Assembly (NCBI RefSeq): GCF_002943525.1
Contig: NZ_CP025394.1
Coordinates: 4,216,001-4,280,000 of the forward strand
Source of the DNA: Kitasatospora sp. MMS16-BH015
GTDB taxonomy: Bacteria; Actinomycetota; Actinomycetes; Streptomycetales; Streptomycetaceae
Length of the DNA: 64,000 nt
Reading direction: 5' to 3'
Notes under the pieces: model-generated
The model's database searches: none
The model's input: the letters and a program-made list of their open reading frames with translations, nothing else
What the model was told of the DNA's origin: nothing
In this document: one piece after another, positions 34,007-41,557 of the stretch
Layout: every line of letters begins with the position of its first letter
Position numbering within the stretch: position 1 is the stretch's first letter
Made by a program: the position numbers and the translations under genes

Positions 34007-34552
34007 TCACCCCAGCACCGGCAGGTGCACCGCCGGGAAGTCCACCTCCGTCCGCGCCACCGAGTTGAAGTAGTTGGTGAAGACGTTCAGCGCGACGGCG
34101 CCGATGATCTCCCCGATCTCCCCGTCGCCGTACCCGGCCGCCCGGACGGCCGCCAACTCCTCGTCGGAGACGGACCCCTTGGTGCGGATGACCGCCCTGG
34201 CGAAGCGCAGCGCCGCCGCGTCCCGCGGGTCGGTCGCCTCGGCGTGCGCGCCGCCCGCCAGGTCCACGGCCCCGACCCCGGCCCGGGCACCGAGCACGTG
34301 GTGGGCGGCGTAGCAGTACTCGCAGGCGTTCTCGGCCGCCGCGAGCAGGGCGATCTGCTCGCGCAGCGCGGCAGAGAGCCGGCCCTTGGCGAGGGCACCA
34401 CTGAACGAGAGGTAGCCGTCGAGCACGGCGGGCGAAACGGCCATCGCCCGCATCATGTTGGGCGTCCCGCCGAGCGCCCGGTCGACCTTGTCGAGCAGGT
34501 CCTTGGCGGCGGGGGTGGCAGTGTCGGGGTGCACGGTGGACAGACGGGACAC
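34007..34552 (-). CDS. AhpD-like carboxymuconolactone decarboxylase family protein
   Basis: A 181-aa protein with the CMD/AhpD motif ENACEYCYAAHH, giving Cys77-x2-Cys80-x3-His84, the redox centre of alkylhydroperoxidase D-type proteins. The flanking FSGALAKGRLSAALREQIALL helix and the GEIIGAVALNVFTNYFN helix fit the family fold. GTG 34552 follows GAGGAG. It diverges from a MarR regulator across a cluster of palindromes, so peroxide- or thiol-responsive control is likely. Confidence 0.87.
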   Translation of the reverse strand: MSRLSTVHPDTATPAAKDLLDKVDRALGGTPNMMRAMAVSPAVLDGYLSFSGALAKGRLSAALREQIALLAAAENACEYCYAAHHVLGARAGVGAVDLAGGAHAEATDPRDAAALRFARAVIRTKGSVSDEELAAVRAAGYGDGEIGEIIGAVALNVFTNYFNSVARTEVDFPAVHLPVLG

Positions 34553-34573
34553 GGAAGGCTCCTCGGTCACTTG

Positions 34574-34626
34574 TTTGGCACTGCCAACTTCTTGTTGGCA
34601 GTGCCAAATATAGTTGGCGCTACCTA
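34574..34626. promoter_or_regulatory. Three phased palindromic operators for the MarR regulator
   Basis: TTGGCACTGCCAA (34575-34587) and TTGGCAGTGCCAA (34595-34607) are each palindromic, centred 20 bp apart, and together form a 15-bp perfect inverted repeat. A degenerate third copy TTGGCGCTACCTA (34614-34626) is centred 19 bp further. They fill the divergent promoter region of the AhpD-like and MarR genes. Confidence 0.75.
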
Positions 34627-34663
34627 GAATGCAAGGGGTCACGACAGGCAGGGAGGTCCGAGG

Positions 34664-35323
34664 GTGGACGCAGCACAGGACGGACTCCCGGGCCTCTCCC
34701 CGGAAGAGCAGCTGCTGATCGGCCTGACCAGGCTCGGCCAGGCGGTGCGGCTGAGCGCCTGGCACAACGCCGGCCCGGTCAAACTGACGCCGCTGCAGGC
34801 CGACATCCTGCTCTTCCTGGCCGGCGACCGACGGCCCCGGCGGCAGGGCGAGATCGTCACCGCCCTGGCCTCCACCGCCCCCACCGTGAGCGACGCCGTC
34901 CGCACCCTGACCACCAAGCAGCTGGTCGAGCGCCACCGCGACCCGGTCGACTCCCGGGCCGTCACGCTCACCCTCTCCCCCGCCGGCCTGGCCGAGGCCG
35001 ACCGCCTGGCCGTCGTGCCGGAGCCGCTCCGCGAGGCGCTGTCAGCGCTGCCCGAGCAGGACGTGGCGGCCATGCTGCGCGGCACCACCACGATGATCCG
35101 GGTGCTCCAGCAGCACCGCGCCATCCCGGTCTCCCGCACCTGCGTGACCTGCCGGTTCTACCGCCCGGACGCCCACCCGGAGGACCCGGCGCACCCGCAC
35201 CACTGCGCCTTCGTGGACGCCCCCTTCGGCGACCACGCCCTCCGCCTCGACTGCCCGGACCACCAGCCCGCCGCTCAGCCCGCCGAACCCGGCCCCGCCG
35301 CCGAACCGGGCTCCGCCGCCTGA
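34664..35323 (+). CDS. MarR-family regulator with C-terminal Cys cluster
   Basis: A 219-aa protein whose first 155 residues are a MarR winged helix (LTPLQADILLFLAG, PTVSDAVRTLTTKQLVERHRDP, DSRAVTLTLSPAG). A tail after residue 158 carries four Cys: 160, 163, 181 and 197, with His-rich spacers, suggesting a metal site or thiol switch. GTG 34664. Its 3' end overlaps the convergent HxlR-peroxiredoxin gene by 49 nt. It probably controls the AhpD-like gene through the palindromes between them. Confidence 0.87.
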   Translation: MDAAQDGLPGLSPEEQLLIGLTRLGQAVRLSAWHNAGPVKLTPLQADILLFLAGDRRPRRQGEIVTALASTAPTVSDAVRTLTTKQLVERHRDPVDSRAVTLTLSPAGLAEADRLAVVPEPLREALSALPEQDVAAMLRGTTTMIRVLQQHRAIPVSRTCVTCRFYRPDAHPEDPAHPHHCAFVDAPFGDHALRLDCPDHQPAAQPAEPGPAAEPGSAA

Positions 35324-36231
35324 CCTGCCTCCGACGCCCCCGCCAGCGAATCGATCAGCGCCAGCACGTCCTCCACCGACCCGGCCGGATCCGGCAAGGG
35401 GTAGAGCACGCCCCGCACCACCCGCTCCCCGTCCACCACCAGGGTCAGCCGCTTCAGCCGGTCCACCCCGGCGGCCCGGAAGGTCGGCAGCCTTAGCCCG
35501 ACGGCGAGTTGGAGCTCGGCGTCGGAGAGCAGCGGGAACTGGATCCCCTCGTGCGCGGCGAACTCCGCGAGCTGGTCCGGCCGTCCGGTGCTGACGCCGC
35601 GCACGGCCACGCCCCGGGCGGCGAACTCGGCCAACCGGTCGCGATAGGTGCAGGATTCGAGCGTGCAGCCCCGGGCGCCGGGGATCTCGCCCCAACCGGG
35701 CGGGTACGCCTGGGCGGTGGGCAGGAACGCGCCGGGGTAACAGTAGAGCGCCGTCCACCGGTGGCCCTCGGCCACCGGGTCGAGCGCCCCGGCCGGCCCG
35801 GCCGCCGTCGCGGCGGGCAGCAGCGCCTCGGGCACCCGGGAGCCGACCAGGCCGTGCACCCGACGGGTCTCGGCCGAATCGGCCTCGCTGGTCGCGGAGA
35901 GCGAGCCGTCGCCCAGCACGTACCGCGAGCCCCAGTCCTGGAGCGCCGCGAGCACCGGCAGCAGGCCGCGCCCGGCCTCGGTCAGCCGGTACTCGTAGCG
36001 CGGCGGGCGCTGGTGGTAGAGGTGCTTCGCCAGCACGCCGTCCTCGACCAGGGCCTGCAGCCGCACGGTCAGCACCTTGCGGCTGATGCCGAGGCGCTCC
36101 TGCAGCGCGTCGAACTGGTGCACCCCGCCCGCCACGTCACGGACCAGCAGCAGCGTCCAGGCGTCGCCGACCACTCCCAGGGCCTGGGCGATCGAGCAGT
36201 CCGTCTGCCCCGTCAGATCCGTGTAGCGCAT
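35275..36231 (-). CDS. HxlR regulator fused to a peroxiredoxin-like domain
   Basis: A 318-aa two-domain protein. Residues about 1-110 are an HxlR/MarR-like winged helix (CSIAQALGVVGDAWTLLLVRD, FDALQERLGISRKVLTVRLQAL). Residues about 155-300 resemble a BCP/PrxQ peroxiredoxin, with Cys189 and Cys194 in GCTLESC, the spacing of peroxidatic and resolving Cys in that class, and FPLLSDAE. This fusion couples a thiol peroxidase-like sensor directly to DNA binding. ATG 36231. It diverges from an MFS exporter gene across a 27-bp palindrome. Confidence 0.85.
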   Translation of the reverse strand: MRYTDLTGQTDCSIAQALGVVGDAWTLLLVRDVAGGVHQFDALQERLGISRKVLTVRLQALVEDGVLAKHLYHQRPPRYEYRLTEAGRGLLPVLAALQDWGSRYVLGDGSLSATSEADSAETRRVHGLVGSRVPEALLPAATAAGPAGALDPVAEGHRWTALYCYPGAFLPTAQAYPPGWGEIPGARGCTLESCTYRDRLAEFAARGVAVRGVSTGRPDQLAEFAAHEGIQFPLLSDAELQLAVGLRLPTFRAAGVDRLKRLTLVVDGERVVRGVLYPLPDPAGSVEDVLALIDSLAGASEAGQAAEPGSAAGPGSAG

Positions 36232-36265
36232 ACCCCCATCCTGCCCCAGGTCGAGCCGTCCGCTA

Positions 36266-36292
36266 GAGTCAGTTCCCTAAGGGAACTGACTC
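36266..36292. promoter_or_regulatory. 27-bp perfect palindrome, candidate HxlR operator
   Basis: Arms GAGTCAGTTCCCT (36266-36278) and AGGGAACTGACTC (36280-36292) pair perfectly about a single central A. It lies between the divergent HxlR-fusion and MFS genes and overlaps a TAGAGT -10-like box (36264-36269) for the MFS gene. Confidence 0.75.
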
Positions 36293-36302
36293 GGGGGTGG
36301 CC

Positions 36303-37664
36303 ATGACCGACGCGATCGACCGACCTGCCGCGAGACCCGGCGGGCGGGCCCGCCGTGACGAGAACGGCGGGAGCAGCACCGCACGGAGCGAGGGCAGCCG
36401 CGCGTTCTGGCGCTACTTCACCGCCTCGACCGTCAGCAACACCGGCACCGCCGTCACCGGGGTCGCCCTCCCGCTGATCGCCGTCACCACGCTGCACGCC
36501 GGCAGCTTCGAGATCAGCCTGCTGACCGCCGCCGGCAGCATCGCCTGGCTGCTGATCAGCCTCCCGGCCGGCGTGCTGGTGCAGCGGGTGCCGCTGCGCG
36601 GAGTGCAGGTCTCGATGGACCTCGCCCGGGCCGCGGCGATCGCCTCGGTGCCGGCGGCGGCCGCCCTCGGCCTGCTCTCGCTGGCCCAACTCGTGGTCGT
36701 CACCCTGGTGGTGGGCTTCGCCACGGTCGTCTTCGACGTGGCGAACTCCTCCTTCCTGCCCTCGATCGTGCCCACCGAGGAGCTGACCGCGCGCAACAGC
36801 ACCACCTCGGCCGCCTTCTCCGCCACCCAGCTCGGCGGCCCCTCGCTCGGCGGGCTGCTGGTGCAGCTGCTCGGCGGCGCGGCGAGCCTGCTGGTGGACA
36901 CCGCCAGCTATCTCTGTTCGGCCGCGCTGCTCCGCTCGCTGCCCTCGACCCCGCCCGCCGCCGCGCCGGGGGCGGCCCGGGTGCCCTTCCTGGAGCAGAT
37001 CAAGGAGGGGCTGCGGTTCGTGCTGCACCACCCGGTGATCCGGATCTGCGTCGCGCTGGCCACCCTGGTCAACTTCGGCTGCGGGGCGCTGATGGCGCTG
37101 ATGCCGGTCTTCCTGGTGCGCACCCTGGGCGCCCCGGCCGGGGTGGTCGGCCTGCTGATGGCCACCGACGGCCTCGGCTCCCTGCTGCTGGCCGCCCGCA
37201 CCCCGGCGCTCGGCCGCCGGTACGGCAGCGCCCGGGCCCTGCTGCTGGCCAGCCTGGTCGGCACCGCCACCGCCTTCCTGATGCCGCTGGCCGGCCACGG
37301 CTGGGGCCTGGTGCTGTTCGCGCTCGGCAACGCGGGCTTCTCCGCCGGGGTGGTGGTGCTCAGCATCCTCACCCGCACCCACCGCCAGACCGTGGCCCCG
37401 CCGGAGCTGCTGCCGCGGGTGATGGCCTCGGTCCGGTTCATCTCCTGGGGCGCCGTACCACTGGGCGCGCTCACCGCCGGGGCCGTGGCCACCGCCACCG
37501 ACCCCCGCACCGCCCTGCTGCTCACCTGCCTGGGTCTGCTCTCGGTGCCCGCCGTGCTGCTGGCCGGCCCGCTGCGCCGGCTGCGCGAGCTGACCGACTC
37601 CACCACCGGCAACCCCGCCCCCGAGACCGCCCCCGCTCTCGCTCCCGCTCCCGAGACCGCCTGA
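36303..37664 (+). CDS. MFS transporter (enterobactin exporter-like)
   Basis: A 453-aa major facilitator protein with about 12 helices. It shows features of the MFS_3 drug or siderophore exporter group: FWRYFTASTVSNTGTAVTGVALPLIAV in helix 1, AWLLISLPAGVLVQRVPLR, FFL-like FDVANSSFLPSIVP and ARNSTTSAAFSATQLGGPSLGG. Cytoplasmic tails are low complexity. ATG 36303 with GGGGG upstream. The perfect palindrome ahead of it suggests repression by the adjacent HxlR fusion, so the substrate may be a thiol-reactive or oxidant compound. Confidence 0.87.
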   Translation: MTDAIDRPAARPGGRARRDENGGSSTARSEGSRAFWRYFTASTVSNTGTAVTGVALPLIAVTTLHAGSFEISLLTAAGSIAWLLISLPAGVLVQRVPLRGVQVSMDLARAAAIASVPAAAALGLLSLAQLVVVTLVVGFATVVFDVANSSFLPSIVPTEELTARNSTTSAAFSATQLGGPSLGGLLVQLLGGAASLLVDTASYLCSAALLRSLPSTPPAAAPGAARVPFLEQIKEGLRFVLHHPVIRICVALATLVNFGCGALMALMPVFLVRTLGAPAGVVGLLMATDGLGSLLLAARTPALGRRYGSARALLLASLVGTATAFLMPLAGHGWGLVLFALGNAGFSAGVVVLSILTRTHRQTVAPPELLPRVMASVRFISWGAVPLGALTAGAVATATDPRTALLLTCLGLLSVPAVLLAGPLRRLRELTDSTTGNPAPETAPALAPAPETA

Positions 37665-37733
37665 CCAGGTCGGCGTAGCCGCTGCGCCGACCGACTGACC
37701 CGGGGAGCCCGACGCCGGCGGGCCCACCGGGGC

Positions 37734-37777
37734 GGGCCGGTGCCCCGACCACCATGTGATGGCCGGGGCATCGGCCC
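37734..37777. terminator. Terminator after MFS gene
   Basis: GGGCCGGTGCCCCG (37734-37747) pairs with 37764-37777 over 14 bp with one G-U pair and a 16-nt loop. Confidence 0.7.
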
Positions 37778-37856
37778 GGTATGGCCCCCACCCGCAGGAT
37801 CACCGGGGAAACCGACCGCCGGTGCCCCGGCACCGGCCGATCCTCCGGGAGACCTC

Positions 37857-38957
37857 TTGAACCACGTGGTCCTCTTCCAACGCGCGGCCGTGGCAGGCAT
37901 CACGGCCCTGGCGCTGGCCGGCGTGCTCGCCGCGCCCGCCCTCGCCGCTCCGCGCCCCGAGCCCGTCCCGTTCTCCGCCTACACCGGCGTCGAGCGGATC
38001 CCCGAGACCACCGACCCGGCCGCCGCCCAGGCCGCCGCCGACCACTGGACGCCCGAGGCGATGCGCGCGGCCGTCCAGGCCGACGGCCCCGCCGCGTCCG
38101 TCCAGGCCGCCGCGCCGACCGGCCTCGGCCCCTCGGCGATCCCGCCGGTCTGGCGCACCCAGCCGAAGCCCGCCACCTCGGGCCGCCCGGCCGCCGGCGC
38201 CCCGGCCGGCCCGACCACCACCCGCTCGGCCGGGCCCGCCCCGGTCGCCGCCACCACCCACCTGCAGGCCCAGGTCGCCACCACCCCGACCACCGGCCTG
38301 CCCACCGTCGGCGCGCTCTTCTTCGACGTGGGCCCGGTGCACGAGCGCTGCACCGGCACGGTGATCAACACCGGCAGCCGCAACGTGATCGCCACCGCCG
38401 GCCACTGCCTCTGGAACCGCCTCACCAGCTGGCTGCCCGCCACCGTGATGCCGACCCCCGTCTTCGTGCCCGGCTACCACGACGGCCAGTCCCCGTACGG
38501 CAAGTGGACGGTCAAGACCCGCTACTACGCGAGCGCCTGGCGCAACAACCTCAACCCGGACTACGACTTCGGGTTCATCGTGCTGAACGACCTGAACGGC
38601 AAGCGGGTCCAGGACGTGGTCGGCGGCAACGCCTGGCGCACCGACGCCGGCAGCAGCAACAGCGTCGAGATCACCGGCTACCCGGACAACCGCGACCAGC
38701 CGCTGCAGTGCTTCACCAGCACCCAGAAGTACGGGAGTTACGCCTCCCAGCTGGTCTTCCCCTGCGACAACTTCCACACCGGTGTCTCCGGTTCGCTGCT
38801 GATGCAGGGCTTCAACTCCCCGGCGGCCGGCCTCGGCACCGCGATCGCCTCGCTCGGCGGCTACCAGGAGGGCGGCAATACCGACAACACCTCCTACGCC
38901 GTGCTCTGGAACGGCAGCACCGCCACCCTGATCAACTCGGCGGTCAACGGGCAGTAA
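37857..38957 (+). CDS. Secreted trypsin-like serine protease
   Basis: A 366-aa exported protein: signal peptide (hydrophobic core VAGITALALAGVLAAPALAA), a Pro/Ala-rich propeptide-like region (about 35-140), and a V8/trypsin-type protease domain with His in ATAGHCLW, Asp in DYDFGFIVLND and Ser in TGVSGSLL. Cys residues before His (RCTG, GHCL) could form the usual disulfide. I chose TTG 37857 because GGGAGA lies 4 nt before it; GTG 37866 is an alternative. Likely an extracellular peptidase. Confidence 0.83.
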   Translation: MNHVVLFQRAAVAGITALALAGVLAAPALAAPRPEPVPFSAYTGVERIPETTDPAAAQAAADHWTPEAMRAAVQADGPAASVQAAAPTGLGPSAIPPVWRTQPKPATSGRPAAGAPAGPTTTRSAGPAPVAATTHLQAQVATTPTTGLPTVGALFFDVGPVHERCTGTVINTGSRNVIATAGHCLWNRLTSWLPATVMPTPVFVPGYHDGQSPYGKWTVKTRYYASAWRNNLNPDYDFGFIVLNDLNGKRVQDVVGGNAWRTDAGSSNSVEITGYPDNRDQPLQCFTSTQKYGSYASQLVFPCDNFHTGVSGSLLMQGFNSPAAGLGTAIASLGGYQEGGNTDNTSYAVLWNGSTATLINSAVNGQ

Positions 38958-38978
38958 CCACACCGCAGTCGGCCCGTC

Positions 38979-39047
38979 AGGGGCACCGATCGGCCCCGGT
39001 CCGCAGGCTCCCCTCCCGCCTGCCGGCCGGGGCCGATCGGCACCCCT
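38979..39047. terminator. Long terminator after protease gene
   Basis: CCGATCGGCCCCGG (38986-38999) pairs perfectly with 39027-39040, and a further 5 bp pair outside a 2x2 internal loop (38979-38983 with 39043-39047). Confidence 0.75.
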
Positions 39048-39146
39048 GATGGGGCGCATCGGAGTTCCCCGCCCGCCCGGCATTGCCGGGCGGGCGGGCC
39101 CTCCTGGACGATGGGCGATCATCGGACCCAGTGGATCGGAGTCGCC

Positions 39147-40298
39147 ATGGCGCCACTCGACGGCCTCGGCGCCTCCCGGCCCACCCAGGCGACCCCCCTG
39201 ATCACTCAGGCTGCCTCCCGGCCCGCCCAGGCGATCCCCCGGCTCACCCGGGCGGCCCCCCGCGCCGACCAGGGCTCCCCTCGCATCGCCCTGGTCGGCG
39301 CCACCGGCGCGGTGGGCACAGCGGTGCTCGACCTGATCGCCGACCACGCCCTCCCGCACCGCGGCCTGCGCCTGCTCGCCTCCGCCCGCTCCGCCGGGCG
39401 GCCGGTCACCGTCCGGGGCGAGGACCAACTCCTGCTCGATACAGCCGAGTTCGACTTCACCACGGTCGACCTCGCACTGTTCTGCACCCCCGAGTCGGTC
39501 AGCGCCCGCTGGGTGCCGACGGCCCGCGCCGCCGGCGTCCGAGCGGTGGACGCCAGCGCCGCGTACCGGCTGGACCCGAGCACCCCCCTGCTCGGATCCG
39601 GCTCCCCCAGCACCGGCCCCACCCCCGTCGGCCTGGCTGCCACCCCCGGTGGCCTGACCGCCCTGCTGGCGCCGGTACTGGGCCCGGTCGCCCGCCGCTG
39701 GGGCCTGCGCCGAGCCGTGGTGAGCGGCTACCAATCGGCCTCGGCGCTGGGCCTGGCGGCCCCGGCGGAGCTCCAGGAGAGCACCCGAGCGGCCCTCGGT
39801 GACCCCGAGGCGGGCTCTCCCGGCGCCGAGCACCCCGGCATCCGGCCCTTCGCACTGCTCCCGGAGGAGGATGCCGACGGTCAACCCGGCCAACAGGAAG
39901 CGGCGTTGGCCGCCGAGTGCCGCCGGCTGCTCGGCCTGCCGGCCCTCGACCTGGTGGCCGACTGCATCCGGGTGCCGGTGCTCCACGGCCAGGCCGCCGC
40001 GCTCTGGCTGGACTGCGCCGAGCCGGTCGACCGAGCCGAACTCCTCGCCCTGCTCGGCGAGTTGCCCGGTGCGGCCGTCCACCACGGCACCGCCCCCGAC
40101 CCGACCGCCGACGCCCCGCACGACTTGGTGCAGGTGAGCCGGGTCCGCGCGCCCGGCGACGGCACGGCCCTGCTCTGGCTGACCGGCGACCAGCTGCGGC
40201 TCACCGCACTGAACCTGCTCCGCACCGCCGGGCTGCTCCCCGCAGCCCCGCCCGCCCAGCGGCTCAGACGGCCAGATCCAGCTCGTCCTGGTCCATGA
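39147..40298 (+). CDS. Aspartate-semialdehyde dehydrogenase-like protein, no catalytic Cys
   Basis: A 383-aa protein with the fold motifs of ASADH/USG-1: LVGATGAVG (about 49-57), VDLALFCTPESVSARW, AVDASAAYRLDP, VVSGYQSASALG and DCIRVPVLHG. The active-site block normally written NPNCT aligns with AATPGGLTALL (about 164-173), so the nucleophilic Cys is missing. A non-catalytic or altered reaction is likely. The N-terminus has a 14-residue tandem repeat. ATG 39147 is preferred for its GGATCGGAG; ATG 39111 is possible. The 3' end overlaps the convergent LysR gene by 35 nt. Confidence 0.75.
   Translation: MAPLDGLGASRPTQATPLITQAASRPAQAIPRLTRAAPRADQGSPRIALVGATGAVGTAVLDLIADHALPHRGLRLLASARSAGRPVTVRGEDQLLLDTAEFDFTTVDLALFCTPESVSARWVPTARAAGVRAVDASAAYRLDPSTPLLGSGSPSTGPTPVGLAATPGGLTALLAPVLGPVARRWGLRRAVVSGYQSASALGLAAPAELQESTRAALGDPEAGSPGAEHPGIRPFALLPEEDADGQPGQQEAALAAECRRLLGLPALDLVADCIRVPVLHGQAAALWLDCAEPVDRAELLALLGELPGAAVHHGTAPDPTADAPHDLVQVSRVRAPGDGTALLWLTGDQLRLTALNLLRTAGLLPAAPPAQRLRRPDPARPGP
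39177..39260 (+). repeat. Two 42-bp coding repeats in the ASADH-like gene
   Basis: Units 39177-39218 and 39219-39260 encode RPTQATPLITQAAS and RPAQAIPRLTRAAP, forming a disordered N-terminal extension. A third partial unit (RADQGSPR) follows. Confidence 0.6.
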
Positions 40299-41169
40299 AG
40301 CGCACCGTCCAATCGATGAACGTCTGCATCTCCCGGGTGAGTTGCTTGCCCTTGCGCCAGGCGATCTGGGTGAAGACCTCGAACGGCGGGGTCCAGTCCA
40401 GCACCGAGAGCGTACGGGCGGCGACCTCGTCGGCGACCGCCATCGCGGGCAGCACGCTGACCCCGAGGCCGGCCGAGACGCCACGCTTGATCGACTCGAT
40501 GTTGCCGAACTCCAGCATCGGCACGGGCGCCCGCTCGGGGCCGTTGAGCTCGGCCTCGAACAGCTCCCGGTAGGCGCAGCCCGCCTCCGGGGCGAGGATG
40601 CGCGTACCGCGCAGGTCATCGGTGGCCAGGCCCTTCGCCCCGACCAGCGCGTGCTCGGGGGCGGCCACCGCGACCAGCCGCTCCGGCCCGAGCACCTCGG
40701 TCTCGACCCCCTGGTGCCTGGTCTCGGCCTCCATCAGGAAGCCCATGTCGAACGCGCCCTGCCGCAGCGCCTCGCAGGTCTCCAGGCAGGAGCTGGGCCG
40801 CAGCGCGAGCTGCAGCCTCGGGTAACGGTGGTGGAAGAACTCCAGCACCGGCGGCATCCGGTACGAGGTGAGGCTCTCCATGGTGCCGATGGTCAGCACC
40901 CCGGAGGGCTCCGCCCACCCGACCGTGTTCGCCCGGGCCTCGTCCACCAGACCGAGGATCCGGTCGGCGTACGGGAGCAGGCGCTCGCCCTCGGGGGTGA
41001 GCCGGATCTTGCCGGGCAGCCGCTCGAAGAGCTCGACGCCGAGCGAGAGTTCCAGGCCCTTGATCTGGGCCGTCACGCTGGACTGCGCGTACTTCAGCTC
41101 CGCCGCGGCGCGGGTGAAGCTGAGCACCGTCGCGGCCCGGTGGAAGGTGGTGAGCTGCTTGATCTCCAT
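40264..41169 (-). CDS. LysR-family transcriptional regulator
   Basis: A 301-aa LysR protein with an N-terminal HTH (MEIKQLTTFHRAATVLSFTRAA, YAQSSVTAQIKGLE, LFERLPGKIRLTPEG) and a substrate-binding domain (residues 90-295; LTIGTMESLTSYRMP, FDMGFLMEAE, GAGLGVSVLPAMAV). ATG 41169 is 10 nt after the stop of the small secreted peptide gene, so the two probably share a transcript. Target genes not obvious; the peptide gene upstream is the closest candidate. Confidence 0.9.
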   Translation of the reverse strand: MEIKQLTTFHRAATVLSFTRAAAELKYAQSSVTAQIKGLELSLGVELFERLPGKIRLTPEGERLLPYADRILGLVDEARANTVGWAEPSGVLTIGTMESLTSYRMPPVLEFFHHRYPRLQLALRPSSCLETCEALRQGAFDMGFLMEAETRHQGVETEVLGPERLVAVAAPEHALVGAKGLATDDLRGTRILAPEAGCAYRELFEAELNGPERAPVPMLEFGNIESIKRGVSAGLGVSVLPAMAVADEVAARTLSVLDWTPPFEVFTQIAWRKGKQLTREMQTFIDWTVRFMDQDELDLAV

Positions 41170-41179
41170 GACCGGCCCG

Positions 41180-41380
41180 TCACTGCCAGCCCATGTCGGC
41201 CACCACCGGGGCGGAGGCCACCCCGCTGGTGGTCGCGGCGTCGGCGACGGCCACCGGGTGGCCGGAACCGGCCGGGGCGGCGGCGGTCGCAGCGGCACCG
41301 ATCGGCAGCAGAAGAGCCCCGGTAACGCCGGCGACAACGGCAGATTTCTTGACGATCTCGACAATTCGGGCACGCAGCAT
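41180..41380 (-). CDS. Small secreted peptide ending DMGWQ
   Basis: A 66-aa product with an N-terminal basic region (RARIVEIVKK) and a hydrophobic core (SAVVAGVTGALLLPIGAAA), a good export signal, leaving a mature peptide of about 31 residues rich in Ala, Val and Gly that ends ADMGWQ. ATG 41380 follows GAGGAAG. It is 10 nt upstream of the LysR gene and diverges from a LuxR-type regulator across duplicated palindromes. The C-terminal D-x-x-W-x pattern also occurs in the peptide at 55723-55914. I infer a signalling or processed peptide; no family recognised. Confidence 0.65.
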   Translation of the reverse strand: MLRARIVEIVKKSAVVAGVTGALLLPIGAAATAAAPAGSGHPVAVADAATTSGVASAPVVADMGWQ

Positions 41381-41469
41381 GATGGTCTTCCTCGCTTTCC
41401 GGGTGGGCGGTCGCCCCCGCCGAGAACAAGGATCATCGCAGGTCAGCACGGTGTGAAGAGAGAACGGAT

Positions 41470-41499
41470 GGCCCAAATGGGCCCTGGCCCAAATGGGCC
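41470..41499. promoter_or_regulatory. Duplicated 14-bp palindrome, candidate operator
   Basis: GGCCCAAATGGGCC occurs twice (41470-41483 and 41486-41499), centres 16 bp apart, each with perfect 6-bp arms. It lies between the divergent small-peptide gene and the LuxR-type regulator gene, upstream of a GATAAT -10-like box (41526-41531). Confidence 0.7.
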
Positions 41500-41557
41500 A
41501 GTAAGTGCGCTCAGTCCGACTCCCGGATAATGGTTCGAGAACGACGGACGGGGAAGC

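Noticed and set aside
41470-41499. CRISPR or short tandem array made of the two GGCCCAAATGGGCC copies
   Set aside because: Only two copies 2 nt apart and no spacers; better explained as duplicated operator palindromes.
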